The notes under the pieces: model-generated
What the model was told of the DNA's origin: nothing
The model's database searches: none
What the model saw: only the letters and a program-made list of their open reading frames with translations
Part shown: one piece after another, positions 23,490 through 34,509 of the stretch
How the letters are laid out: every line of letters begins with the position of its first letter
Numbering within the stretch: position 1 is the first letter of the stretch
Source of the DNA: Candidula unifasciata
Lineage: Eukaryota > Mollusca > Gastropoda > Stylommatophora > Geomitridae
Reading direction: 5' to 3'
NCBI GenBank assembly: GCA_905116865.2
Contig: CAJHNH020000699.1
Location: 165,509 to 229,508, forward strand
Length of the DNA stretch: 64,000 bases
Translations under genes and position numbers: made by a program

Positions 23490-23590
23490 ATGATGTTGAT
23501 CACATCACTCGTTGAGTGCTGATTGGTCTATAAGATATAGGTCAAACGCTGTATTGTCAACACGCCTGAAGGCGTGAATAGGAGGTCCTT
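23490..23590 (+). mobile_element. SINE family B, 3' part
   Basis: ATGTTGATCACATCACTCG, GTGCTGATTGGTCTATAAG and CGCCTGAAGGCGTG match the tail of family B. 5'-truncated. Confidence 0.7.
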
Positions 23591-23629
23591 TACTTTACTT
23601 GACTTTTCTACACTGTAGCTCGGGAGCCA

Positions 23630-23885
23630 CCACGGTCTAGTGGCTAGACGCTTGCCTTTGGATCCGAAGGGCGTGGGTTCGGATCCTGACGGGAGCCGGA
23701 CGTTTTAAAAAAAATGACATTGGCTCCTAGGTCGACCCAGCCTTGAGTGGGTACCAGGATCAGTCCTGGGAAATAAAGTCTGACCACATCACCCACCAAG
23801 TGCCCTTTGGTCTATAAAATATAGGTCTAGCCCTATATGCCCAGTGCGCCTGGAGGTGTGGAAAAGGGTCCTTTACTTTTGCTTT
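23630..23885 (+). mobile_element. tRNA-derived SINE, family B, full length
   Basis: The head has box A (TCTAGTGGCTAGACGC) and box B (GGGTTCGGATCCTG), spaced as in a tRNA. The body has GGTCGACCCAGCCTTGAGTG, GGTCTATAAAATATAGGTCT and TGGAAAAGGGTCCTTTACTT. The best reference copy of this family in the window. Confidence 0.88.
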
Positions 23886-24052
23886 ACCATACACTCTTAC
23901 TTGTAAAATGATGATTGACCTTATTTCCTTGAAACAAAATGTGGACACTGGAATAGCAACACCGAGCATAGAATGTATGTTATATTCTGTATTCACAGCG
24001 TATATTATTCTTTAGTTACGCAATTAATAGAAAATGTAGTTTCACGCAGAGA

Positions 24053-24358
24053 ATGGCGCACCGAAGGATTTTCTTTTCCCACTACGATCATATCTGGAAT
24101 AATTATCGTATTAAGAAATCCTACACATCAAATTTTATCTTGTCAGGACATGATTACAAAACTTCCCACACTCTACAAATTCGACCTGCAACAAAAATAG
24201 TCCTCATTTCCTCAAGCCTCCATTTAGATTTCCTTTTGGACCACATACTGTTCATACGAGAGGCTATTATCTCAAGTGCTTTGCTTCTTGGAAGACTGAA
24301 TAACTCGCTAAAATTACAAGTCATGAAAGCCTTATTTCTCTGCTCAAATCTGCATTAG
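24053..24358 (+). other. Unrecognised 101-codon open frame
   Basis: An ATG-started frame with no recognised domain, rich in hydrophobic residues towards its C-terminus. It ends shortly before a poly-C tract. No splice or promoter signals support it. Probably chance. Confidence 0.1.
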
Positions 24359-24375
24359 ATATATGAGACGTTAAA

Positions 24376-24376
24376 C

Positions 24377-24407
<31 letters not shown>
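24376..24407. repeat. Poly-C tract
   Basis: About 32 consecutive cytosines, the longest homopolymer G/C run in the window. Its length is uncertain because such tracts are hard to sequence. Confidence 0.9.
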
Positions 24408-24419
24408 ACCCCAACATGA

Positions 24420-24600
24420 TCGTCCATTAAGCGATTAACACCCAGGGACACAAAGTGTCACTACTTGGATGAGAATCGCCCAGGCGCAATTCACAGAAGC
24501 CCTCGTTCAACCTTTTAAATATTTTAGGTTCCCAACAACAGCCAGGGTGGGGCTTTCAAGTGACAAAAATGTGCGTCCCCTATTAGGACGGCGAATACAG
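24420..24600. repeat. Interspersed repeat family F copy
   Basis: GATTAACACCCAGGGACACA, GATGAGAATCGCCC and CAGCCAGGGTGGGGCTTTC match 6545-6720 in order. Confidence 0.7.
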
Positions 24601-24744
24601 TTTTCCAAGACTAGCTGGTGTCATTTGCAACGAGTGGGGAGCTAGGGTTTTATAAATACAGCTTATAAACTCAATTTTTTTGGACGAGTTACGTGTAAAC
24701 TCATAATATATATGAATGTTGAATTAGGAATCGACATCATAGCA

Positions 24745-24960
24745 CTCACGACACTCCCATAAGCTCCCTATCCCCATCTTCAGCAGCAAGCAGAGTTCCA
24801 ATTCTGATGGCTGCAGTAACTATCTGATTGACTGTCTGTTTCGCCTTTCCCTTGAGTGCCGAGCGTCGGCCAGATCCCCTGTTAACTCCACGCAGGACTA
24901 TTCTCCTCAGACCGTAATGATCTATCTGTACCCCCGCATTGTTCACTCGCCTGAGATATA
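24745..24960 (-). pseudogene. I-like LINE pol C-terminal fragment
   Basis: The minus strand reads GRRSALKGKAKQTVNQIV and, in the next frame, LLLKMGIGSLWECRECYD. This is the post-RNase H spacer and terminal Cys motif of the same family as 41940-42530. The upstream RNase H core is lost. Frameshifted and dead. Confidence 0.65.
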
Positions 24961-25734
24961 TGAATGTTTTTATAGACTTAAAACAATACACTGATTCAAT
25001 ACACACGCGTCTTGTGGCCCCCCCCCCCCCCCCCCACTCGCGCCCCAACCCTCCCATTTTTTTCAATTCAGATGTCGTCTTCAGTAAACACCCACTTAAA
25101 CTTCTCAAGATTACATAAACTGCACTTCCCCAAGACACATATTCTAAGCTGGTTTCCCAGACAGTAGTACTTTACATAAAAATCTTTTTTTTTTTTTTTA
25201 TTAAACACGGGACAAAACTGACATTTTTATTAAAACGGCTGGACTGCTGGGAAATTAATTTAAAAAAAAACGATACTGTACTCTTAATAATGGTACGTGT
25301 ACTATAATAAGTTGTCATTGTGCTTTAGATTCTATTCAGGGATTAGTTTTTCTGTCCCACACAATTGGTAGCTATTAATTTCCTTTGCTAACAGTTACAA
25401 TGCCATATGTATGTGTAATAAGATCTACTGGCCTCTCCAAAACAACATGACATGGCTCAGTTCAGAGACAGAGGATAGGAGGCAGACTAAGGAAATACCT
25501 GGTAACATGTTTGGCTGGCAATTCGATTCGATTCAATTCTTAGAGAATAACAGTGCCCAACCTGCTCCTCGTTCAACTGGCTAGGCGCCTTTTTGTACTG
25601 GGGGAGGGGGAGGGGGTTGGGGGGGGGGTGGGGGGGGGGGGGTTCTTAGCTGTCTTATTTGTATTCCAGTTCTTTGTGGTGTGGAGTTATACCTTCTTCT
25701 TCCGTTTGGCTGGCTGGATGTCCTCCCCCCCCCC

Positions 25735-25800
25735 ACCCCACCCCCTTTGTGTCATCGGGTGTTTATCGCTTGTGTGATGTCCTAGTGGGGTAAACATCTA
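25735..25800. repeat. Interspersed repeat family F, end piece
   Basis: GTGTCATCGGGTGTTTATCG and GATGTCCTAGTGGGGTAAAC match the end of the copy at 59190-59350. Confidence 0.65.
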
Positions 25801-26044
25801 ATACTACTACTACAACTAGTGACCCAAAGTCGCGTGCTTTTATGCTGTTGTGATGATGATCCCAGACAGTTTCTACTTTGTAATTCCGTGTATCTAAATC
25901 ATTTACTTGATGCTATTTGTTACTGACTTAACAAACATAGAAAGTAACATTACTGGACTGTATAAGCTAATCTGGCAGTTTATCTGCTTACAGTTTATGC
26001 TTAAGTAAAAAAACTCTTGTCAACGCCCCTGGACAGTTTGGGCA

Positions 26045-26275
26045 TCTAACGCTAGACCTATATTTTATAGACCAAAAGGCACTCAATAGGTGATGTGATG
26101 AACATCACACTGGCTGCCTTCGCTTCCCAGGACCTTGCATGCTACCCATTTTGGCCTGAGTCGATCTGCCAGCAAACGTTTTTTTAAAGGAAAAAATCCT
26201 GCTCAATGCGGATTTGAACCCAAGACCTTCGAGGCTGAAGCTAGCGTCTATCCCTACACCACGGCGGCTGCCTTA
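26045..26275 (-). mobile_element. SINE family B, inverted, with head
   Basis: In reverse complement it has a tRNA-like head with box B GGGTTCAAATCCGC, then the GTCGACTCAGGCC, CCAGTGTGATG and TATAGACC...ATATAGGTCTAGC blocks. The minus-strand head is at 26205-26275. Confidence 0.8.
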
Positions 26276-26368
26276 TCCCGCAGTGGCTTAGACAAGTACA
26301 CCAGGAATTAAGACGGCAAGAACCATATTTCAGAAGCTTCGGTGGTTTTGCTTGTTTACCAACTGTCC

Positions 26369-26600
26369 GTCAGCGCCTGTAGCTTAGGTGTTACGAACGC
26401 ATCTCGTAATTCCAAAATGCCTCGTTCCATACCAGTTGTGGATAATTTGACAGCATAGCGCCTTGCGTTTATTTGGGGAATAGCATGGAGAACCGACTGT
26501 GCAGTATGCAATGGCAAACTACTGAACGTTAAATTGCCTAGTAAAACTAAACAGCAACAGTTACTGCGGTTGGTTCTGTAACGCCATATTAAAAAAAGAC
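26369..26600 (+). mobile_element. SINE family A copy
   Basis: CGCCTGTAGCTTAGGTGTTA head, CGTTCCATACC as a decayed box B, then ATGGCAAACTACTGAACGTT and GGTTGGTTCTGTAACG. Older than most A copies here. Confidence 0.8.
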
Positions 26601-26719
26601 ACAATTTATTTATTGTCCACAGTTTACTGTTGGATATGTGTGCAAGAAATCAGGACTGATCTCCATAAAATTGTCTCATGAATTATGTTTGTCTTTCCTG
26701 AATGTAAAACATAATTCAT

Positions 26720-27720
26720 TGTTCACTCTTTGTTCAATGCTGCGAGCAGAACTACGCAACCCTCATCTCAAGCGCCACTGACTATGGTCTGGGCCTCCTC
26801 GTTGTTAGCAGAACCAGGCTAGAAAGACTGAACCGAGTAAAAAATTAGGCTATGAGATTTATATTCGGGTGCACAACAGATATGCTCTATTTTTACCGAC
26901 AATGGCTTACAGACACAAAGTTGCACAGGTGAAGGCGTACATGAGGGCATCGGCAGACGTTAACAACCCACTCCACAGAGCTATGCACGACACAAAAGCA
27001 ATGAGCAGTCGAAAGAGGCCGCTCCTGGGTCGCCAATATTAAATATTTAATCCAGCAAGTATGCGACCAAGACGAGATAAGTCACGGAAAAGAATGGACG
27101 AATACACCATTAGATATGCAAGACATATCTAAAATAGTCATCACAATGGGAAGGTACTACAGGGATCATACTTCTGCGGCCGTAGTCACAGAGATAAGGG
27201 TACTGAAAGATCAGCATTTACACACAGAAGACATCATCTATACAGATAGATCCGTAAAGCATAGGCATGCACAACACAAAGGATGGGGTTAACAATAAAA
27301 GCGGATAGCGACGCTTACCAGGCAACCAAATCAATCATGACAAAGGAGATAGCAACTGCTTCTAGAGCACTAGCGTAGGCATCAGAGCAAACAGGCAGCC
27401 AGGCAGTAGTTGTATCAGACTCCATGAACATGCTTCATAATATGACAATGGTGGTATGCGCTCTGAATGGGTAGAAACATTTGAAAATCGCACTTAAACT
27501 CCCTCATCTGGATCTACCCACCTGGTCAAGCGGGCTTAAAGGGTAATGAGGAAGCGGATCGTCCGGCAAGCAATGCACCAACGCATGTCTGAAGAAGCAT
27601 GGACAGAGCAGATACCGTCAAGGCTGTACGGACTTAGTGGATAAAAACGAATCTCTGACACTAACACGATTGCGTGACATGGGAGTGAAGCATAGTGACG
27701 CATGTTATGTCGCCTTTGAG
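26720..27720 (+). pseudogene. I-like LINE pol remnant, heavily decayed
   Basis: The scattered frames fit the same order as the copy at 4890-6035. The linker AMRFIFGCTTDM (about 26850-26885) comes first, then IYTDRSVKHR (27238-27268) standing for the RNase H TDGS motif, VVVSDSMNML (27410-27440) for the second catalytic block, and QAGLKGNEEADR (27525-27562) for the HAG-GNE-AD block. Many stops and shifts separate them. Loss of the glycine in TDGS and the histidine-to-glutamine change before AG would also affect activity. No 5' half is present. Confidence 0.6.
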
Positions 27721-28134
27721 GTCGAGATAGGAGACATTATTATTTAAGCTCTCATGAGAACTATTAGTAGAGATACCTTAGAGTGGCTGCTGCACAAGAT
27801 GATTGAGCACGGATGGAAATGCCTAATGTGCAGTGGCATCGGTTGTAATAACATACAGATCACATATGAATCTTACGCTCTTTATTTCACGGATTGCGAT
27901 TTTTGTCCCAGCCATTATTTAATTGCCATACAGTGGATGTTATTATAAGTTTTAATTAGTCAGCATATATTACGTTCCTTTGATGTTAAAATCTTGTAAA
28001 ATGTCAGTATTATAAATCTTTCTCTATAACAACATATTACCAACGATTGGTGTTGTTATCAGTCTGTGGTGATGATGCCAAACAGATTATACTTTGCAAT
28101 TCTGTGCATCCCAACCATTTTTTATAGTTGCTGT

Positions 28135-28352
28135 ATCTTTTACAGGACGTTGGAGAACCAACTCCAGCTTTATTTAGCTGTTGTGTTTTTTTCTAGAGAA
28201 ATTTGCGTCCAGTATTTTGTCCTTGCTGCTCAACGGTCGGTTTCTGGTACCACTGTCGAAAGCAAAGCAAAGCCCACAGCCGGGATCGAACCCGGCACCT
28301 CGACATTACGATAAGCGTTCGCAACGCCTAAGCCATAAATGCCGAGCTATTT
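28135..28352 (-). mobile_element. SINE family A, inverted
   Basis: Reverse complement of family A. The minus strand reads GGCTTAGGCGTTGCGAACGC (box A), GCCGGGTTCGATCCCGG (box B, well conserved) and the GGTACCACTGTCGAAAGC-equivalent body. About full length. Confidence 0.85.
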
Positions 28353-28989
28353 ATCACTTAATGCAATTTTTAACTTAGTATAAAGCATCGAAAGTAACAT
28401 TACTGAACTGAATAACTAAAGTGGTTATTTATCCAGGAATAGATTATGCTGAAGTGTAATTTCAGAGGTGGAAATGGGCCGCAGAAATATTGGAGACAGA
28501 AAAATACTAAATAGGAAGCGAACAAAAAGACCCGTTCCAAAAATCTCTTCCTGCCCTGACTGAGGCATACCAGGAGTAGAGAAACGAAGAAGAGCAATAT
28601 TGTAAGAATTTGTGACCCACAAAAGTATCGATTTCTGTCTTTGGTGTTTGTAAATGTTTAATAAATAATTTGCGCCATTTTATTTTAAAAGGAAATATGC
28701 ATCGTCTCATTTGCATTCATTTGTTTAATGTGGCGATGCGATATTAATCATCATACTATTGCTTTGACCAGTTTCCTTCTGATCTCTTTTGAATAGCCCA
28801 TTTACAAATTTCACATTTCCTCATATCAGGCATTTGAGCAAGTGACTGTAGCCTCACATTTAGAAAGACCAATTGACAGCAGATGGGCTACATGGTAATT
28901 ATCATGCCTACCCTTTTACTTCACATTATATTTTAAATTACCCTTTGTTAGGCTAGGTCGACCGATGAGTCGAAAAATTAGGGGGGGGG

Positions 28990-28990
<1 letters not shown>
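28353..28990. other. Spacer with no recognised feature
   Basis: Three overlapping minus-strand frames of 65-69 codons occur near 28400-28716, but none resembles a known domain. A short poly-G run ends the stretch. Confidence 0.4.

Positions 28991-29050
<60 letters not shown>
28991..29050. repeat. (TA)n microsatellite
   Basis: About 30 TA units directly after ten guanines. Confidence 0.97.
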
Positions 29051-29051
<1 letters not shown>

Positions 29052-29054
29052 TTT

Positions 29055-29735
29055 AATTGTGGTGATAGAAAGTGGAAGAATGGGCCTCATTTTGAATAAT
29101 GGAAAGAAGGTAATGGTGGTATTAAAGAAAAGAATTATTCCTAAATGTGTAATAAAAGTCCATGGTGTTATTTTAGGACAAGTACAGAAATTAAAGTATC
29201 TGGGCACATGGATAACATCAGATGGAAGATGCATAACTGAGATAAGAAACAGAATATGGCAGATAAAAACTGCATTTTATAAAATAAAGAAGATCTTCGA
29301 AAAAGAATTCTTGCTTGCTACATACATCCAGTTTTAACACATGGCGGTGAATCCTGGACAATCGGTAGGCAGGCCAAACAATTTCTTGAGACCTCAGAGA
29401 TGTGGTTTTACAGAAGAATGCTTAAAATACATTGGACAGCTAAAAAGAGCAACCAACAAGTTTTGAAAGAGGCGGGAGCCCGAAGACAACTTATCACAGA
29501 CATAAAAAAAAAGACAATCACCATTTTTCGGTCTTGTTATGAGAAGAGGGAACATGTTGAGACCACTGGGAAGATCTGTGGAACGAGGGATAGAGGAAGA
29601 CAACGAGAGAAGATTCTTGACGGTCTTGTTGCATGGCATGGAAGTTTGTCAGCACATGAACTGATACATGCTGCAGGAGATCGCAGATTGTGGAGAGGCA
29701 TGATCGCCCACGCCAGTTGGCAAGGCACCTGATAA
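29055..29735 (+). pseudogene. RTE-like LINE reverse transcriptase C-terminal half
   Basis: Post-catalytic part of a non-LTR reverse transcriptase in two plus-strand frames. The first carries LKYLGTWITSDGRCITEIRN and AFYKIKKIFE. After a one-base shift near 29335 come HPVLTHGGESWTI, ETSEMWFYRRMLKIHWTAKK and the tail REKILDGLVAWHG with DRRLWRGMIAHA. These match the thumb and C-terminal region of LINE pol proteins widespread in invertebrates. The catalytic F-ADD segment should lie upstream but is replaced by the (TA)n tract. The long frame (110 codons at 29400-29732) shows that it is relatively young. Confidence 0.82.
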
Positions 29736-29749
29736 TGATGATACCTTAA

Positions 29750-29900
29750 TGAGAATTTGAACCTGCGACAACCGAGTCCGGAGAAAGCATGCTAGCCACA
29801 GCCCCAGCATGGCCTCCTTTGTTTATTATAAGTTAGCTGCGTATCCCTTACAGGACGTTGCAGAACCAGACCTACCATTTTTGGGCTGTTGTGTGTGTGT
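29750..29900 (-). mobile_element. tRNA-like SINE head plus family A tail piece
   Basis: On the minus strand, GCTGTGGCTAGCATGCTT and CGCAGGTTCAAATTC are spaced like boxes A and B of a tRNA-derived head (29755-29815). Next to it, 29832-29895 is a reverse-complement tail of family A (TGCGTATCCCTTACAGGACG). Two fragments in contact. Confidence 0.55.
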
Positions 29901-30729
29901 GTGTGTTTTTTTAGCACATTTACGTTAAGTAGCTGTTTATTGAAGCGCTATCTAAATTACAGAGTACTAAATGACATCGTTGAAGGGGATGTAATAGAAA
30001 CCTAAACCTTGAAAGCTAAGGGAATTAAAGAAAGAATAAGAAAAAACAAAACCTACTGGACACACCTGCACTCAGACACGATTTGAAACATTTATTTGTT
30101 GCTCTTAGCAATGTAAAAGTGAAAGCTTTAGCTATGGTGGCTTTAGAGGACAGGCAGCTGACATCGCAAAACTAAGTTGCGCAACCGTTGATAGTGGTAA
30201 TTAAATGATGAGTTATATTTTATATCTTGATCAGATGATCAGATAGCGTTGACTGGTTGAAGTATTAAGTGTCTAATATATAAAGACGGGTAGTAACCAA
30301 TTGGTTACTGTAACAAATAGCTCGGTATAGCTCAGTGTATACTACCCCCTACGTCCAGGATAACAAATGTTTGATTACTGTCATATAACTCCATTTGTGA
30401 AAATCAGTTGTTAAAATAATCTATTCTGTCCCGGATAATGGTTTTACCCTTTACGCACAAGACACTTGCTTGTTAAATTAAAATAAGTCTACATCGGCGG
30501 ACTAGGTACCGCAGAATATTCAGCTTCGAAGTAATGTTTGCTAATGCAGTTTCCACATATGGACGGTTTCGCTGCCTCAGCTACTGAGTTTAAGTGCTTG
30601 ATGGAGTCCTGTGAGCTGCATTTGTTTAAAACGAAGCATGCCTTTCCTTTGTGCAACGGTCGGGTCGTGGTACTCAGTATGGCCGGTCGCCGGTTTACGT
30701 GTATGCTGGTAGAAAAACACATGTATTAA
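29901..30729. other. Spacer, unrecognised open frames
   Basis: Both strands are open for 63-77 codons around 30489-30729. The plus frame starts at a TTG, not an ATG, so it has no conventional start. I recognise no domain. Could be a decayed transposon or an exon. Confidence 0.3.
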
Positions 30730-30745
30730 TTCTACGTTTGTATAG

Positions 30746-30959
30746 CTAACTTATTGTGGACTGCTTCCAACAACGACAAACTGCATGTCTGGTGGCGACT
30801 GTTGGCTTTAGCGGCTCTGGCAACTGTCATATGCATTTACTGCGTGCGCCTATATCTGGATTGTCATGGGACTAATTGTTTGTTTACCAGTTCTCCAAAT
30901 GAGGCAGTGAGAGACATTTCATTTGATTTTCACTTGCCCGGGAACAGAGCAAGTATTGG
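30746..30959 (+). CDS. Candidate exon with a membrane-anchor helix
   Basis: After a possible splice acceptor (TTTGTATAG, to 30745) the frame reads ...NNDKLHVWWR and then a hydrophobic helix, LLALAALATVICIYCVRLYL. A cysteine-containing, polar stretch follows (DCHGTNCLF). It can splice out at GG|GTGAAC (30959/30960) just before a TGA. A short basic N-terminal flank, one helix and then a polar stem is the arrangement of type II Golgi enzymes such as glycosyl- and sulfotransferases. The frame contains no ATG before the helix (it opens with TTG), so the start codon must be in an upstream exon. Family identity is inference, and neither splice site is strong. Confidence 0.25.
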
Positions 30960-31009
30960 GTGAACTCGATTTCAGTGAATTTTAAGCCTCGACTAAAACT
31001 TTATTTGAT

Positions 31010-31370
31010 TGGCACTTTTCCACAGTGTAATACTGCGCTATGAGGAGACATGGGACTCACGGCTCGTGGCGATAGCGAGTGTGAAAAGCAAGACCCGCCT
31101 GTGTAAAGAAAAGTCTTCCACAATTACAGCATGCGATTTCAGGACCTCTTTTGTCAATGTTTATGTTTGTCTCTTTTAAAACGTTCAGCTTTCATCCTTT
31201 CTGCAGTCATTTCTTCCTTCATTCTAAATCCTTTACTGATGTTTTCCCTGCACACAAGGTCCATGGCATTTTGTTCCCACGATTTCACCTTAATACCCGT
31301 ATCAATCATGTCCCGAATGCAGACATCTTTATATCATAGCAGAGGTCGGCTCTGCATAGCACAAAGCCTA
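31010..31370 (-). pseudogene. LINE pol C-terminus with zinc finger, second copy
   Basis: Same family as 15150-15690. The minus strand gives CIRDMIDTGIKVKSWEQNAM, then KEEMTAERMKAERFKRD and, after a frameshift, CCNCGRLFFTQAGLAFHTRY, the terminal zinc finger. The 3' untranslated end aligns with the first copy up to about 31010. The GRP...RYKD box is broken. Confidence 0.75.
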
Positions 31371-31817
31371 GGCCGTACTGTAGAGACCATATGTTGCCGG
31401 TGCATCACGATCTCTTACTAGACCTGCCTTGCTTACTCCAAAGGAAAGGTCGACTAAGACTAAATAAACACCTTTGATTCGTTATCATTTTCAAACATTC
31501 AGATTTAGGGACATTTTATTCTAAATACCTATGGCCTATACACACATTACAGTAAATACGAACAAATGTTGATAGTTTGTAAATGTATTTTGCTTAGGAA
31601 AATATCCGTGAAATTCAAACATAAACCCCATTTAATTTTGCATTTCATCATTATCTGTTATGCCGATATGTGTAAGCGGTTATGGCTTAAGTCTCCCCAA
31701 TCTCCAAAACAGCCGCCCAGACTTTGTTTTGTTTCTGCCACTGGTCAGGCGTGCATATAACGGCTATAAAGTCGCTTATAGATTTTAGCCGGAGTTTATT
31801 TCTGGTGAACGCAGCGA
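31371..31817. other. Spacer with no recognised feature
   Basis: AT-rich; short frames only. Leads into the AAT/AAG microsatellite. Confidence 0.45.
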
Positions 31818-31847
31818 ATAATAATAATAATAATGATAATAATAATG

Positions 31848-31878
<31 letters not shown>

Positions 31879-32256
31879 GAAGAAGAAGAAGAAGAAGAAG
31901 AAGAAAAAGAAGAAGAAGAAGAAGAAGAAGAAGAAGAAGAAGAAGAAGAAGAAGAAAAAAGAAGAAGAAGAAGAAGAAGAAGAAGAAGAAGAAGAAGAAG
32001 AAGAAGAAGAAGAAGAAGAAGAAGAAGAAGAAGAAGAAGAAGAAGAAGAAGAAGAAGAAGAAGAAGAAGAAAAAGAAGAAGAAGAAGAAGAAGAAGAAGA
32101 AGAAGAAGAAGAAGAAGAAGAAGAAGAAGAAGAAGAAGAAGAAGAAGAAGAAGAAGAAGAAGAAGAAGAAGAAGAAGAAGAAGAAGAAGAAGAAGAAGAA
32201 GAAGAAGAAGAAGAAGAAGAAGAAGAAGAAGAAGAAGAAGAAGAAGAAGAAGATGA
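31818..32256. repeat. (AAT)n-(AAG)n microsatellite, about 440 bp
   Basis: About 60 bp of AAT with TGA interruptions passes into about 375 bp of nearly pure AAG. The AAG part is an uninterrupted purine strand with mirror symmetry. All six frames across the AAG part are single-residue runs (Lys, Glu, Arg, Ser, Phe, Leu) and are artefacts. Confidence 0.98.
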
Positions 32257-32520
32257 GGAAAAAAAGACGTACATTAAACGTATGGTTCAAATCCGAATAT
32301 TTGTTTTTAGCATTACTGGCATTTGATGAAAAATATTCTCAATAATACCCCAAATGTTTTTCCCCCTTTTTTTTTTCGCGTATTTTAGAAGGCGCAGACA
32401 GGAGACATCGCACTAACTTTAGAAAGAAGAAAACATTGAAAAATAAGAAGCATTGACGTTCAATGTTGACACAAAGTATATTGTTTGTGTTGTGTAACAC
32501 ATGCACACGCACACGCACAG

Positions 32521-32521
32521 A

Positions 32522-32612
<91 letters not shown>
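32521..32612. repeat. (CA)n-(GA)n compound microsatellite
   Basis: About 20 bp of CA followed by about 70 bp of GA. Confidence 0.97.
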
Positions 32613-32614
<2 letters not shown>

Positions 32615-32999
32615 TGATGACAGTATTAGGAACTTTCTGGAAACGTCACTAATATTTAGTTCATGTCATTGTACTTGGATCGACCAGAATTCTAATTGTT
32701 CATAACGTCCTTAACATAAATAGGGATTCCATTTTCTCATTTCCTATCTTGAAATAATTATGCTCTCATCTACAGAAATAGGAGCCGCCGTGGCATAAGT
32801 TTCTCACCAGACCGAAAGTCATAAAATTCTGAAACTGGAGCGCATTATATATTTTTTTCTTAAGGTGGGGGGGGGGGGGGGGGGGGCCGGTCCTATTACC
32901 CAAGTATAACAGTCATAGTTTTTTATGACTTTATCTTCTGGAGGAAGGGGGGGGGGGGGACAAAATAGACTCACTGCTTCCTAACAAACCCCTCAAAAA

Positions 33000-33002
<3 letters not shown>
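32613..33002. other. Spacer with two poly-G tracts
   Basis: No gene. Guanine runs of about 20 (near 32867) and 12 (near 32948) lie close together, just before a (TA)n tract. Confidence 0.5.

Positions 33003-33062
<60 letters not shown>
33003..33062. repeat. (TA)n microsatellite
   Basis: About 30 TA units. Confidence 0.97.
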
Positions 33063-33066
<4 letters not shown>

Positions 33067-33339
33067 GAAGCTGGTCCGGCGCTCTCCCCACTTTCCATAT
33101 TTAGGAGTGGTACCTAATATTAAGGAACCACTACAACCCAAAGAATCTCATCTTAGATGTCCTCTCAGCAAGGAAAGACGCACATGTAGGGTTGATCATT
33201 CTAAAATATTATTTTTAGGACTTCTAAAATGTCTCCACTAAGTTCTGTCTTGATGTACAGATAAGAACCTCTGTCAGGCTGTAGGTAGCCCATACACACG
33301 TCTTGCTTAGACCATAAATATATTCACAGATGTCATGTT

Positions 33340-33680
33340 ATTTATTTTATTTTGTCTATATTCTGCTCTGTGCCGCTAGACGTCGCAGGTATCCGAGCTA
33401 TGACACCCTCGGTTTCCAGGTCATGCTGCGATGTTGTGGAGCCTCAAGATATCAGTGACTCCTTCAGTTCATCTTCTTCTAGTCGTTTCATATCTCTTTG
33501 TGTTTCTACTTTCATGGTGTACGACGCTCTCATTGGTGGCATCATTAGGTTCATTCTCATAACATTGCAAAATAATTGTGGTCTTTGTGTTTCAATGAAC
33601 GTATAGGTCTTGTTCAAACACTTCTTGCAATTTCTTCGTTTCTCACTTGATCTATTCATTTTGTTCAAACATTTTTCTCA
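33340..33680 (-). pseudogene. Possible LINE pol C-terminal fragment
   Basis: The minus strand holds QRPQLFCNVMRMN, close to the LFGHVMRM motif of many non-LTR reverse transcriptases. A basic Cys-containing stretch (RRNCKKCLNKTYTFIET) precedes it. A charged stretch, MKRLEEDELKESL, follows before a stop. The downstream DRxxWR-type motif is not clear. The assignment is tentative, based on one motif. Confidence 0.35.
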
Positions 33681-34314
33681 AACATCTCTTTTTCTAATTG
33701 GTCAGTTTTCTTTCGAGACATGTTATTAAAATAGACGTCATTGCACATTCGTATTCTATCAGCGTGAACAATCCTCCGAAGCAAATATTTGGCAGCATAA
33801 GCAAATATTTATCGACACTCAAAGAAAAGAAGAAGGAAACAAATCCTTGCGAACATCTTGCTAATCTAATGCTGAAATGCCTACAAATTAAAAAAAAAAA
33901 AAAACCCCAGAAAGAACGAAAGCAAAAGAACGACAGGCTATCATCAGCCATTCTGAATATTGAATTGTTTATCTATACCCCTCGGCTAGTCCGTATATTG
34001 CTGCAGACAGCGGCAATCTGGCAACTGTCCTGGGGAATAACATTTGGCAGACTGCACACAGATTTACATTTCTGTGGAATAACGATTAACTTAGTTCAGT
34101 AGCCTGACAATGACAGTTTTCTGATGACAGTCTGGCAAATAAATGAGACTAGAAGTGCATATAATTCTAATGTCAATTTGTTCAGTGCAAAACACGATTT
34201 AAGTGTCTATTATGAATCCCGGTTAAGTGTTTAGCATTTATGTCATATTAAAAATGTGCGCTTTAAAAAAACGAACACTGGAACCCGTGATTTTAATTCA
34301 TTCTAATGCATTCC
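33681..34314. other. Spacer with no recognised feature
   Basis: Both strands carry frames of 85-134 codons near 33694-34102, but they include an A-rich low-complexity stretch and no domain. Probably non-coding. Confidence 0.4.
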
Positions 34315-34497
34315 TGGGTTCGATCCCAGCTGCAGGCCATGCGCCTTGCGTTGGTTTCGACTGTGGTATCAAGAAAGCCGACCGTCCAGCAGGCAATGGC
34401 AAACTACTGGACGTAAATTTGCCTAGAAAAACCACACAATAGCCAGGGGCTGTTGGGATTGGTTCTGCAACGTTCTGTAAAGGATTCGCAGCTAACC
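34315..34497 (+). mobile_element. SINE family A, head-truncated
   Basis: Starts inside box B (TGGGTTCGATCCCAGC) and continues with TTGGTTTCGACTGTGGTATC, GGCAAACTACTGGACGTA and GTTCTGTAAAGGATTCGCAG. Confidence 0.85.
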
Positions 34498-34509
34498 TAA
34501 TACATTTAT

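Noticed and set aside
31687..32345. Poly-Lys, poly-Glu, poly-Arg, poly-Ser and poly-Phe frames of 160-200 codons
   Set aside because: Products of the AAG microsatellite on both strands, with no flanking coding sequence.
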